Shown here in pieces: positions 1 to 8,271 of a stretch of DNA of 64,000 nucleotides. Each line of letters opens with the position of its first letter. Within the stretch, counting starts at the first letter, position 1. The notes under the pieces are model-generated. The model did not search any database and was not told the origin of the DNA. It was given only the letters and a program-made list of their open reading frames with translations. The DNA is from Cloacimonetes bacterium UBA3541 (lineage in GTDB: Bacteria > Cloacimonadota > Cloacimonadia > Cloacimonadales > Cloacimonadaceae), in the NCBI GenBank assembly GCA_002376725.1, contig DFOM01000059.1, positions 1 through 64,000 of the forward strand, written 5' to 3'. The position numbers and the translations under genes were made by a program.

Positions 1-53
1 ACCGCGTTAATAATACCGGGAATGGATGAAAGCTGGTACCGCATGATGCAAAG
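1..53. repeat. left-edge repeat unit, copy 1 (partial)
   Basis: This is the first visible copy of a roughly 50-bp unit that runs from ACCGCGTTAATAATACCGGG to CGCATGATGCAAAG. Near-identical copies occur at about 182-234 and 423-476. It starts at the window edge, so the full unit may extend outside. It reads straight into the hairpin at 46-67. I see no believable gene in 1-776. Confidence 0.8.
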
Positions 54-67
54 GAGGACCTTTGCAT
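46..67. repeat. hairpin ATGCAAAGG-AGGA-CCTTTGCAT
   Basis: A perfect 9-bp stem closes on the 4-nt loop AGGA. Further copies lie at 338-359 and 469-490, both with the loop GGGA. The conserved stem with a purine tetraloop recurs in other hairpins of this region and at 57 kb. Confidence 0.8.
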
Positions 68-128
68 TCCAGAACCTTGGCATACCCTTACGGTGTGTAG
101 TAGTAGGGGTGTTTAGATGTCCCCATCT

Positions 129-234
129 GCACAAGCTTCGCAGAAGCTTTCTAGAATATAATATTAAGTGCAAGCAGTTATACCGCACTAATAATACCGG
201 GAATAGATGAAAACTAGTACCGCATGATGCAAAG
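129..234. repeat. 106-bp direct repeat, copy 1
   Basis: This 106-bp segment is repeated at 371-476 with about six substitutions by eye and no gap. It begins with a stem-loop (AAGCTT-CGCAG-AAGCTT), passes through an AT-rich stretch and ends in the unit shared with 1-53. The near-identity points to recent duplication or gene conversion. Confidence 0.85.
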
Positions 235-260
235 ATACCGGTGTGTAGATGTCCTCATCT

Positions 261-285
261 GCACAAGCCTCGCAGAGGCTTTCTA
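261..285. repeat. hairpin copy with compensated stem (AAGCCT/AGGCTT)
   Basis: The stem-loop AAGCCT-CGCAG-AGGCTT differs from the copies at 129-153 and 371-395 (AAGCTT-CGCAG-AAGCTT) by a paired change that keeps the stem. Just upstream, AGATG-TCCT-CATCT forms a second short hairpin. Covariation suggests that folded RNA or DNA is what is conserved. Confidence 0.75.
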
Positions 286-370
286 GTCTAGGAAGCTTAC
301 CTTGTCTGAGAGATATGAGTATAATCATCGGGAGATGATGCAAAGGGGGACCTTTGCATACCAGTAAAAA

Positions 371-476
371 GCACAAGCTTCGCAGAAGCTTTCTAAAATA
401 TAATATCAAGTGCAAGCAGTTATACCGCATTAATTATACCGAGAATAGATGAAAACTAGTACCGCATAATGCAAAG
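371..476. repeat. 106-bp direct repeat, copy 2
   Basis: This is the second copy of the segment at 129-234, of the same length. It is followed directly by the hairpin at 469-490 and a short tandem duplication. Confidence 0.85.
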
Positions 477-478
477 GG

Positions 479-510
479 GGACCTTTGCATACCTGGACCT
501 TTGCATACCT
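479..510. repeat. 16-bp tandem duplication, two copies
   Basis: GGACCTTTGCATACCT occurs twice in a row (479-494 and 495-510), followed by a third partial GGACTTTT. It duplicates the right arm of the adjacent hairpin, as expected from replication slippage at a stem-loop. The rest of the stretch up to mreB (511-776) is AT-rich with no recognisable feature. Confidence 0.75.
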
Positions 511-776
511 GGACTTTTACACACCATTCCAAAACTCTCACAGAGGCTTTCTCTAACAAGCATAAAAAGTCCTCACCAGTACTAAGCGGATAAAGTATGC
601 TCCCAGCATTTAAAGATAGATAATCGTATATAAAATTAAAAAAAAACGGGAAACTAGTAAATAAATGCCATTTTTCCTTGACACTATAGATAAAGTTAAA
701 ATCAAAGTAATATAAAATATATTGAATTAAGTGAGTTGTGAATGTTAATCATTACTCTAAAAATAAAGGGGTTTAA

Positions 777-1814
777 ATGTCATTTTTGGGGATACTGGGA
801 ATGAAAGCCAATGATATTGCCATAGATTTAGGAACTGCGAACACCCTGGTGTATAAAAAGAATGCCGGGATTCTCATTAACGAACCATCAGTAGTTGCGG
901 TATCAAGTGATAACAAAAGAATTATTGCTATTGGACAACAAGCTAAAGTGATGTTGGGAAAGAATCCAGATGAGGTTAAAGTCATTAAACCTATGAAAGA
1001 TGGTGTTATTGCTGATTTTCAAGTGACTGAATTGTTGTTGCGTGATTTAATCTTGCGAGCTCAAAAGAAGCGTCTATTAGTTCGTCCCCGGGTTATTGTT
1101 TGTGTACCTTCTGGGATAACTGAGGTAGAAAAAAGAGCGGTTAGAGATAGTGCTCTTCATGCTGGTGCGCGTGAAGTTTATCTTGTTTCCGAACCTGTTG
1201 CTGCTGCCATAGGAGCTGACCTGCCTATTGAGGAAGCTTTCGGAAATATGATTATGGACATCGGTGGCGGAACAACTGAGATAGCTCTTATTTCTCTTGC
1301 TCACATTGTAGTCCATAATTCCATTCGTGTAGGTGGAGATAAGATGGACAACGATATTATAAACTATCTGAGGAAAAAGAACAATCTCCATGTAGGACTT
1401 CTTACTGCCGAAAAAATCAAGACTACTATAGGAAGTGCTTATCCCCTGAAAGAAGAGCTCACTATGGAAGTGCGGGGAAGGGATATTGTTTCTGGCTTTC
1501 CAGTTACTATAAAAATATCCTCAGAAGAAATTAGAGAAGCTCTGTCCGAAACCGTTACTACGGTTGTAGATTCCATAAAAAGATTGTTTGAACGTACTGC
1601 TCCTGAACTAGCTGCAGACATAGCTGAAAGAGGAATTTATCTCACTGGTGGAGGTGCTCTGTTAAAAGGGTTAGATGAAAAAATCTCTAAAACCGTAGAC
1701 CTGCCTGTATATGTGGTTCCTGATGCACTGGAATGCGTTGTTAAAGGTGCAGGTAAAGTCTTAGATGATATAGACCATTATAGAGAAGTTCTCATTAAGC
1801 GAATAGAGGATTAA
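777..1814 (+). CDS. mreB: rod shape-determining actin homologue MreB
   Basis: MreB polymerises under the inner membrane and positions the elongation machinery that inserts lateral peptidoglycan. At 345 residues it is of normal length. The actin-fold nucleotide motifs are visible: phosphate-1 IDLGTANTLVY (about 16-26), phosphate-2 DIGGGTTE (about 161-168) and the adenosine-binding LTGGGALLKG (about 289-298). The ATG at 777 is chosen because AAGGGG stands 5-6 nt upstream; a second ATG eight codons later is less well placed. It heads an operon with mreC, mreD, PBP2 and rodA, so the elongasome is encoded as one unit. A 68-bp gap separates it from mreC. Confidence 0.97.
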   Translation: MSFLGILGMKANDIAIDLGTANTLVYKKNAGILINEPSVVAVSSDNKRIIAIGQQAKVMLGKNPDEVKVIKPMKDGVIADFQVTELLLRDLILRAQKKRLLVRPRVIVCVPSGITEVEKRAVRDSALHAGAREVYLVSEPVAAAIGADLPIEEAFGNMIMDIGGGTTEIALISLAHIVVHNSIRVGGDKMDNDIINYLRKKNNLHVGLLTAEKIKTTIGSAYPLKEELTMEVRGRDIVSGFPVTIKISSEEIREALSETVTTVVDSIKRLFERTAPELAADIAERGIYLTGGGALLKGLDEKISKTVDLPVYVVPDALECVVKGAGKVLDDIDHYREVLIKRIED

Positions 1815-1891
1815 CCCGCTTTTGACCATTAAATAGAACTTCCATTGGGGATATTGAGTTATAACATTGAGTATAAAGAAGGATGGAGTCC

Positions 1892-2650
1892 GTGAAAAAA
1901 TTCGTACTACCTATTGTGTTAGTGGTGCTTTCCCTGATTATGATGATGGGAAGTACGGAAACTCGCATTCGTCGTGCCTCTTTTTTTAGTAAAACAATAT
2001 TTTTCCCCATCTCCTCTTCTTTAGAATCTATTAAGACCAATTCAGCCTTAAAAAAAGAAGTCCAACAATTAAGTAAGCAACTAGCTGAAACGAGACTGGA
2101 AAATCTCAAGCTTAAAAACACCCTAATTGCTAGTCAAAGCCAGGAATCCATAACCTTTGATACTGGAGATGTAGAACTTGTACTGGCAGAGGTCATTGGT
2201 TATTCTGGACCTTTTCAACAACGGAACTTAATTGTTAATAAAGGCTCTCTTGATGGTATAAAACCGGAACTTCCCGTTATTTCTACCAATTGCATTGTGG
2301 GTAAAGTTATAACCGTTGCTTCTGACCATTCTATCGTATTGCCTTTCACTAATCCTCGTTTTCAATTACCTGTAATGGATAAAGATACTGGCGTGCAGGG
2401 TATTTTGCAAGCTGATCTCAATGGCAAAATTTATATGAATATGATTAAAATTGGTTCTCAAATCAGTGTGGGAGATACCATCGTTACCTCTAATCTTTCG
2501 GATTTATATCCCAAAAGTTATCCCGTAGGGATGGTTTCTCGTATTCATGAATCCCAAGATTATCTTTTTATCTCTGCCGAAATCAAGCCTTTCGCTCAAG
2601 TTGAGAATCTGGAACATATCTTTATAATAAAGAAGAATGGCACCTTATGA
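1892..2650 (+). CDS. mreC: rod shape-determining protein MreC
   Basis: MreC is a bitopic inner-membrane protein that links cytoplasmic MreB to periplasmic PBP2. The sequence shows an N-terminal membrane helix (KKFVLPIVLVVLSLIMMM), a coiled-coil stretch rich in K, E, L and Q (about residues 45-80), and a C-terminal beta-rich domain with the family pattern LAEVIGYSGPFQQRNLIVNKG. I prefer the GTG at 1892, because AGAAGGA ends 8 nt before it. The ATG at 1883 sits directly against the same Shine-Dalgarno with no spacer and would add MES. The end overlaps the next gene by 4 nt (ATGA), so translation is likely coupled. Confidence 0.92.
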   Translation: MKKFVLPIVLVVLSLIMMMGSTETRIRRASFFSKTIFFPISSSLESIKTNSALKKEVQQLSKQLAETRLENLKLKNTLIASQSQESITFDTGDVELVLAEVIGYSGPFQQRNLIVNKGSLDGIKPELPVISTNCIVGKVITVASDHSIVLPFTNPRFQLPVMDKDTGVQGILQADLNGKIYMNMIKIGSQISVGDTIVTSNLSDLYPKSYPVGMVSRIHESQDYLFISAEIKPFAQVENLEHIFIIKKNGTL

Positions 2651-3339
2651 ATAAGAACAAAAAACTGTCTCCTACCATAAACTATAATGGCAAGAGAATA
2701 GAGCGCATTCCAGTCCAGACCAAAATTATAACTTCAGAGGACAACATTTCTCAGATAATCAGAGAATATGCCCTACCACTTATGCAAAAAGGAGATATTC
2801 TAACCATTAGTGAGACTCCTCTTGCTATCACACAAGAAAAAGCTGTCCTCATAGAAAAGATAAAACCCGTTAGATTATACCGATTTCTTTCTTCTAAAGT
2901 TATGAGAGTTCCCTATGGTATAGGACTTGGTGCTCCTACGAGTATGCAATATGCTATAGATGAATGTAGAACCTTGCGTATTTTTTTTGCTGCTTTAGGG
3001 GGAGGTTTTACAAAAAAATATTTGAAAAGAAGTGGGGATTTTTATCGTCTGGCAGGTAAACAAGCTGCTCTAATAGATGGAGCTGAAATTACTACTATTG
3101 AACCTTTTGTTCATACTGTTATTAAAGGACCTCTTCATCCTGAAAAAGTGACACGAAAACTTTCCCAAGAATTTGGCTTTCCTGTAGCAATTATGGATAT
3201 CAATGATATCGGAGGATGCTGGGTAATTGGAGCAAGTAGAGGCGTATCCAAAGATTTTTTAGAGTATGTGATGCAGGATAACCCTCAAGGTCAAAGTGAT
3301 GAACTTACCCCCTTTTGTATCATTAGACAGTTAAATTAA
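2647..3339 (+). CDS. F420-0:gamma-glutamyl ligase-like protein (CofE family)
   Basis: This 230-residue protein matches my memory of the F420_ligase family (PF01996). The segments MQKGDILTISETPLAI, VPYGIGLGAPTSMQYAIDE, FYRLAGKQAALIDG and the tail DNPQGQSDELTPFCIIRQ follow the short CofE-like proteins of clostridia and other anaerobes. True CofE adds glutamates to the deazaflavin cofactor F420. No F420 synthesis or F420-dependent enzyme is visible here, so the substrate is unknown and may be another acid-amine ligation. It lies between mreC (4-nt overlap) and mreD (1-nt gap), so it is transcribed with the elongasome. Confidence 0.75.
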   Translation: MNKNKKLSPTINYNGKRIERIPVQTKIITSEDNISQIIREYALPLMQKGDILTISETPLAITQEKAVLIEKIKPVRLYRFLSSKVMRVPYGIGLGAPTSMQYAIDECRTLRIFFAALGGGFTKKYLKRSGDFYRLAGKQAALIDGAEITTIEPFVHTVIKGPLHPEKVTRKLSQEFGFPVAIMDINDIGGCWVIGASRGVSKDFLEYVMQDNPQGQSDELTPFCIIRQLN

Positions 3340-3340
3340 A

Positions 3341-3835
3341 ATGATTTGGAAACATATTTGGTCATTTATACTAGGATTAATTATATTCTATCTACAAGTC
3401 CTGATTATACCAGCACTGGAGATAGGAGGAGTGGTTCCTCTAATTCTTATCCCCTGGATTGTATACATCATCTGGACTCGTGAATTAAATGCCTCTTTAG
3501 TGATTATTTTTTTAATCGGCTTATTATACGATACTACTATTCCTGAGACTTTCGGAATGTATTCTTTTATCTTTGTGATTATGGGTATCGCTTTAGACCT
3601 TTTTCGTCAACCATTTGAAAGCAACAGCATTATAGCTCAGATTTTATCACTACTCTTAGCCAATATCATTTTCCATCTAATCAGCTATTTAATCTGGGGA
3701 ATAAGCTACGGTTTTACCTCTACTCTCATAAGTATGATAATCCTAGCTTTCTTCTATAATTTTGCCGTAAGCCTAGTAGTATACTGGATAATGTATCTAA
3801 TATCACATTTACGCATTGAAGTAAAACACGATTAA
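3341..3835 (+). CDS. mreD: rod shape-determining protein MreD
   Basis: A 164-residue, almost wholly hydrophobic protein with five to six predicted membrane helices (for example FILGLIIFYLQVLIIPALEI and LVIIFLIGLLYDTTIPETFG). The LLYDTTIP-x-FGMYSFIF pattern is typical of MreD. It works with MreC in the elongasome. The identification rests on topology plus its place after mreC and before PBP2 and rodA. It is 1 nt from the next gene. Confidence 0.88.
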   Translation: MIWKHIWSFILGLIIFYLQVLIIPALEIGGVVPLILIPWIVYIIWTRELNASLVIIFLIGLLYDTTIPETFGMYSFIFVIMGIALDLFRQPFESNSIIAQILSLLLANIIFHLISYLIWGISYGFTSTLISMIILAFFYNFAVSLVVYWIMYLISHLRIEVKHD

Positions 3836-3836
3836 A

Positions 3837-5744
3837 ATGAAAAATACCTATCTCAACCTATTTCGTGGTAGTTTAATTATTTTAATCTCAATATTAGTAG
3901 TGATGCTATTCAATTTACAGGTGGTTAAAGGCAGCTATTATCAACGCATTGCAGAAAGTAATTTTGTCCGTATCCGACGCATTCCTGCCACAAGAGGTGA
4001 AATATACGATAGTAAATATCGTCCTATTGTAACTAATATCCCTTCTTACAATTTATATCTCACCAGTGGTAAAATATCCAATATGAATACTCTTTCTTCT
4101 TTCTTGGCAAATAACTTTGGCATTGATGCCGAGGAACTGCGTAAGATGGTCTTTGAACAGCGTTTCAGAACCTATGAAGAGATATTGATTTTGGATAATA
4201 TACCTTATGAAACAGTGATAAAGCTATCTGAAAAAATAACTGATTTTCCTGAGCTTAGTTTTCGCAGTGGCAAAACTCGCAATTATCTATATCCCAATCA
4301 TTTCACCGGTTATGTAGGAAGAATAGATGAGAAAGAATATGCACGCTATAAGGATGAAGATTACTCTCTGAATTCTTATATCGGAAAAAGTGGTTTGGAA
4401 CGCTATTACGAAGTTCTATTAAAAGGAAAGGATGGCAAAGAAATCATCCAGGTTGACGCTCAAGGTAGAAGCTTAGAAATATTCAAAGATAATATATTTC
4501 TTCCACCACAGAATGGATTAAGTCTCATTTTAACTATAGATAATGACTTGCAGAGTTATGCTAATGAAATCTTCCCGCTCGGTGCAAAGGGTTGCATTAT
4601 TGTGGCTGATATTAAAACTGGTGGTATCTTAGCCTATGTAAGTAAACCAGATTATGATCCTAATATCTTTATGCAAAAAATCACACCAGATATCTGGGCA
4701 AGCTTAAACACGCCAGAAAAACCTTTATTGGACAGAATAATTAATGCCACCTACCCTCCTGGTTCAGTTTTTAAACCCGTAGTTGGAACACTCGGTTTAG
4801 AAAAAGGAGTGATTAATAGAAATACTCATTTAGCACCCTGCAGAGGTGGTATAAAGATAGGAAATCGTTTCTTTCGTTGTTGGTATGCTCCTGGACACGG
4901 TTCTCTAAGCGTAGTAGATGCATTCAAGGTTTCTTGTGATGTCTTTTTTTATGATTTGATTAATCATCTGGAGCTGGATGATGTTAATGCTCATACGAAA
5001 AATTGCAGATTAATTGATAAAACTGGGATTGATTTGCCCAGTGAGCGAAGTGGTTTTTTCCCAAATACCAATTACTATAAGAATAAAATAGGAAGAACTA
5101 GGGGATTAAGTGGATACAAAGCAAATCTGGCTATAGGTCAAGGAGAAGTGCTTTCCACACCATTGGAAATTAACACTTTCTATGCTGCTATTGCCAGAGG
5201 TGGAATATGGTTGCAACCACATCTACTAAATAGAACTATGGGAGCAGCACGTATCAACCGTGAACAAATAGAACCTTTAAAAAGTTATAGATTACCTTGG
5301 TCTGCCAGTACTCAACAAATATTGAAAGATGGTTTATGGGCTGTTACCAATGCACCAGGCGGAACCGCAAGAGCAATTAATGTTCCTGGTGCAACATCTT
5401 ATGGAAAAACCGGTTCCGCTGAAAATTATATGGGAAAACTTACTCATGCCTGGTTTACGGGTTTTATTGAAACTAATAAACCCGAAATTGTCATTACTGT
5501 CTTCTTAGAAAATGCGGGAGGCGGTGGAGCTGTCGCAGCACCTCTGGCAAATAATATCTTTAATTATTATATGGGGAATATTGAAAGAATTAAGAAACCT
5601 GCACCTATACCACCACAATTCCGAACTGCTGAAGAGCAAGAATTGGAACCAGAAACAGAAACAGAAATTGCCACTCCTGCTGAAATACCTGGGTCAGCTC
5701 AAGAATCACCTATTATAGAAAATCATCCTGAATCAAATCCCTAA
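3837..5744 (+). CDS. mrdA: penicillin-binding protein 2 (elongation transpeptidase)
   Basis: This is the D,D-transpeptidase that cross-links new glycan strands during elongation, in partnership with RodA. It has an N-terminal membrane anchor (about 10-30), a pedestal/dimerisation domain (about 50-215) and a transpeptidase domain. The active-site S310-V-F-K313 lies in YPPGSVFKP, the SxN-like motif is SCD in KVSCDVFFYDL, and the KTG triad begins at K524 in GKTGSAEN. The 635 residues are normal for the family. The last 50 residues form a Glu/Pro-rich tail that is not part of the fold. Confidence 0.95.
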   Translation: MKNTYLNLFRGSLIILISILVVMLFNLQVVKGSYYQRIAESNFVRIRRIPATRGEIYDSKYRPIVTNIPSYNLYLTSGKISNMNTLSSFLANNFGIDAEELRKMVFEQRFRTYEEILILDNIPYETVIKLSEKITDFPELSFRSGKTRNYLYPNHFTGYVGRIDEKEYARYKDEDYSLNSYIGKSGLERYYEVLLKGKDGKEIIQVDAQGRSLEIFKDNIFLPPQNGLSLILTIDNDLQSYANEIFPLGAKGCIIVADIKTGGILAYVSKPDYDPNIFMQKITPDIWASLNTPEKPLLDRIINATYPPGSVFKPVVGTLGLEKGVINRNTHLAPCRGGIKIGNRFFRCWYAPGHGSLSVVDAFKVSCDVFFYDLINHLELDDVNAHTKNCRLIDKTGIDLPSERSGFFPNTNYYKNKIGRTRGLSGYKANLAIGQGEVLSTPLEINTFYAAIARGGIWLQPHLLNRTMGAARINREQIEPLKSYRLPWSASTQQILKDGLWAVTNAPGGTARAINVPGATSYGKTGSAENYMGKLTHAWFTGFIETNKPEIVITVFLENAGGGGAVAAPLANNIFNYYMGNIERIKKPAPIPPQFRTAEEQELEPETETEIATPAEIPGSAQESPIIENHPESNP

Positions 5745-5755
5745 TCTTAGATATT

Positions 5756-6973
5756 ATGATAAATAAGAAGAAATTTGACTTTGTTTTGGCTGGCTATTTG
5801 ATAGCTCTTATAGCTCTAGGCTGTATTATAACCTATTCTGCTTCTACTACTACTATCGGTGAATACACATCCACTCAAAACTATTGGTGGAAACAGATTA
5901 TATTTGCGGTGATATCTTTGCTGGCAGTCTATTTACTACTTAAAATTCCTATGCCTATATTTGAATTATTGATAGTGCCAGCTTATATACTAAATATTTT
6001 GGCTTTAATCTTAGTCCTCTTTACTCCCGCGGTAAATGGTGCACATCGTTGGTTTTCTTTCCTCGGTATAAACTATCAACCCTCGGAAAGTGCAAAACTT
6101 TTAACTATTCTTGTAGTTGCCAGAGCTATTTCACGAGATAATATGACGGAAATAAAACAAATTTTTACCGCTCTGGGTTTGACTATTATTCCCGTCCTAC
6201 TCATTTTAATTGAACCCGACTTTGGTTCTACTTTAGTCTTTTTCTTCAGTTTACTCGCTATGCTTATTGCTGCTGAATTACCCCTGTATTATATCCTGCT
6301 AATGATTTCGCCAGTGATTAGTATAATCACTTCTTTCTGGTGGATAGCGATAGTTATCTGGATTTTAGTATTAGTATATCTATTATTACGAGCAAGACTT
6401 TCCTGGGTTACTATCTCCATTGCTTCTATTCTTAATGTCTTTTTAGCACTTATAACGCCAGTTTTCTGGAATAGCTTAAAAGATTATCAGCAACAGCGTA
6501 TCCTATCTTTTTTTAATCCTATGGCAGACCCTTTGGGCTCAGGATACCAGATTATCCAAGCTAAAATTGCGGTGGGTAGCGGTTCTATCTTTGGAAAAGG
6601 ATGGCTTGGAGGAACTCAGAAAAATATGCATTTCCTGCCAGAACATCACACCGATTTCATTTTTAGTGTGATAGGAGAAGAATTTGGCTTTGTTGGAAGT
6701 TTGGTGTTATTAGGATTATATTTCCTCTTCTTCTCCAGATTGATTAAAGATATCGGAGAAATTAGAGTGCGAGAACGCCGTATTGCTTCTGCTGGTATTT
6801 TCGCTTATCTTTTATTTCAGACCTTTATTAATATCGGTATGAATATTGGACTTATTCCTGCTACTGGAATTCCTTTACCTTTTATCAGTTATGGTGGTTC
6901 TAATTTACTTTTTAATTCCCTGGCAATAGGGGTTATATTAAAATATCTCAATGAGAGAGGGTTAATGAAATGA
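5756..6973 (+). CDS. rodA: peptidoglycan glycosyltransferase RodA (SEDS family)
   Basis: RodA polymerises lipid II into glycan strands in the inner membrane and pairs with PBP2, encoded directly upstream. The 405-residue sequence has about ten membrane helices and SEDS signatures: FSFLGINYQPSESAKL, LIEPDFGSTLVFF, FLPEHHTDFIFSVIGEEFG and the C-terminal PLPFISYGGSNL. The stop overlaps the start of the following lipoprotein gene (ATGA). Confidence 0.95.
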   Translation: MINKKKFDFVLAGYLIALIALGCIITYSASTTTIGEYTSTQNYWWKQIIFAVISLLAVYLLLKIPMPIFELLIVPAYILNILALILVLFTPAVNGAHRWFSFLGINYQPSESAKLLTILVVARAISRDNMTEIKQIFTALGLTIIPVLLILIEPDFGSTLVFFFSLLAMLIAAELPLYYILLMISPVISIITSFWWIAIVIWILVLVYLLLRARLSWVTISIASILNVFLALITPVFWNSLKDYQQQRILSFFNPMADPLGSGYQIIQAKIAVGSGSIFGKGWLGGTQKNMHFLPEHHTDFIFSVIGEEFGFVGSLVLLGLYFLFFSRLIKDIGEIRVRERRIASAGIFAYLLFQTFINIGMNIGLIPATGIPLPFISYGGSNLLFNSLAIGVILKYLNERGLMK

Positions 6974-7587
6974 GAAAATATTTATTTTTCGGTTTGTTAC
7001 TACTAGGAATGGCTTTAACTCTAACTTCTTGTTTTATCCATTCCAGTTTGATGTATTTTGAAAAAGATACTGAGGGCTTACCTAATCTTATATCCAATCC
7101 AGGATTTAATGCTTATTCTCTTGACCCCAATGAATCTTTAAGAGGATGGTCGCTTTTAATTGAACCAACAGAACCGGAGAAAGCCCAAACAAACGTCGTA
7201 TTCATTGATGGAGAAAAAGCATTACATAGCGGCAGCTCTTTACGAATTGATGCTTCATCTAATAAAGTAAGCATCATATCTGACCCATTTAGAGTGCACC
7301 GTTATGGTGGCTATTATGTTCGTTGTTATACCTATTCCTCAGAACCCAAGGGACCACAAATCAATATGCGTCTGCTCACTTTTCAACCTGATGGTTCTAT
7401 AGATAAAAAATTCAAAGCTAAAATGCAATCTAAGAATGAATGGAAAAAAATAACCATTAGTGCAGGATTTCTCAGTCCCGGTGTTACTTTTGGTAGAGTA
7501 GTAATAGAAATTCCCCCCTTCAACCAGGGTTCAGTGTGGATTGATGATGCAGGATGCTGGGAAGTGCACCACTTCAAGATTGATTGA
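6970..7587 (+). CDS. putative lipoprotein with jelly-roll, carbohydrate-binding-like domain
   Basis: A 205-residue exported protein. Its signal peptide ends in a lipobox (ALTLTSC, Cys about residue 17-18). The body starts NLISNPGFNAYSLDP and has alternating beta segments ending SVWIDDAGCWEV. This is the pattern of CBM4/9-like or CBM11-like beta-sandwich domains, whose usual start is 'N-G-F-E' and whose last strand contains 'DDV'. The ligand is unknown; peptidoglycan or another glycan is conceivable because the gene is joined to rodA by a 4-nt overlap. Family assignment is by pattern only. Confidence 0.55.
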   Translation: MRKYLFFGLLLLGMALTLTSCFIHSSLMYFEKDTEGLPNLISNPGFNAYSLDPNESLRGWSLLIEPTEPEKAQTNVVFIDGEKALHSGSSLRIDASSNKVSIISDPFRVHRYGGYYVRCYTYSSEPKGPQINMRLLTFQPDGSIDKKFKAKMQSKNEWKKITISAGFLSPGVTFGRVVIEIPPFNQGSVWIDDAGCWEVHHFKID

Positions 7588-8024
7588 TGAGAATCTTAAT
7601 CCAACGCGTAAAGAAAGCGGAAGTGCTGATAGAACAGCAGGTAGTAGCTCATATCAATAAGGGACTTTTATTATTGGTCGGTTTTGGTAAAGAGGACAAT
7701 GCCACAAAAATACCTTTAGCTACCAAGAAAGTGTTGGAACTACGTATCTTTAGTGACGAAAATAACAAAATGAACCTCTCCCTTAAAGATATTGATGGTG
7801 GCCTCTTACTTGTCCCACAGTTTACCCTTTATGCTGATTGTAACCACGGAAGAAGACCAGATTTTACAGCTGCTGCTCCTCCTATCCAGGCAGAAAATCT
7901 GTTTAAACTATTTATAGAATCTATCCAAGAGTCTGGTACTAAAGTTCAAACCGGTGTTTTTGGCGCTCTTATGGAAGTATCTCTAATAAACGATGGACCT
8001 GTTACTATCTATATGGATTTATAA
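7587..8024 (+). CDS. dtd: D-aminoacyl-tRNA deacylase
   Basis: Dtd hydrolyses D-amino acids mischarged on tRNA. At 145 residues it has the family length. It contains VPQFTLYADCNHGRRPDF (active-site region with the SQ/PQ motif) and the Gly-cisPro motif in LINDGPVTIYMDL. The ATG at 7587 is chosen because it overlaps the preceding stop (TGATG); a TTG one codon upstream is in frame but less likely. It is the last gene of the mre operon. Confidence 0.93.
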   Translation: MRILIQRVKKAEVLIEQQVVAHINKGLLLLVGFGKEDNATKIPLATKKVLELRIFSDENNKMNLSLKDIDGGLLLVPQFTLYADCNHGRRPDFTAAAPPIQAENLFKLFIESIQESGTKVQTGVFGALMEVSLINDGPVTIYMDL

Positions 8025-8100
8025 AGAAATAAGTTAAAAGAATTGCACTATATTTGACTATAAATATTATAATGACAATAATTTCTGATACCTAAAAATC

Positions 8101-8189
8101 TCTCTCCTCTCCTGCCTCACTCTTGACTACTCCTTGTCTTCAGAGATAGTATGTCCTTAAGAAAGAGCCAAGAGAGAGTCAAGGGAGAG
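8101..8189. repeat. imperfect inverted-repeat element in convergent gap
   Basis: The gap 8025-8271 separates two converging operons. Its middle contains a CT-rich arm (TCTTGACTACTCCTTG) and a matching GA-rich arm (CCAAGAGAGAGTCAAGG) that can fold into a long imperfect hairpin around a loop near 8141-8158. The GA-rich arm resembles, in reverse complement, the segment at 63091-63119. It may act as a bidirectional terminator as well as being a dispersed repeat. Confidence 0.5.
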
Positions 8190-8271
8190 CCCATAATCCC
8201 AGAAAATATTAATGTATAAATAAATATAGTTATAATATTGCTGTTTTGGAATATTTAATCAGCCAGGGAGA

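Noticed and set aside
22..210. 62-codon open frame in the left repeat field
   Set aside because: It lies entirely in repeated hairpin DNA, parts of it recur at other copies in broken form, and there is no ribosome site.
678..713. Promoter for mreB (TTGACA 678-683 with TAATAT 708-713)
   Set aside because: The spacer is 24 bp, too long for a sigma-70 promoter, and no better -10 lies at 16-18 bp.
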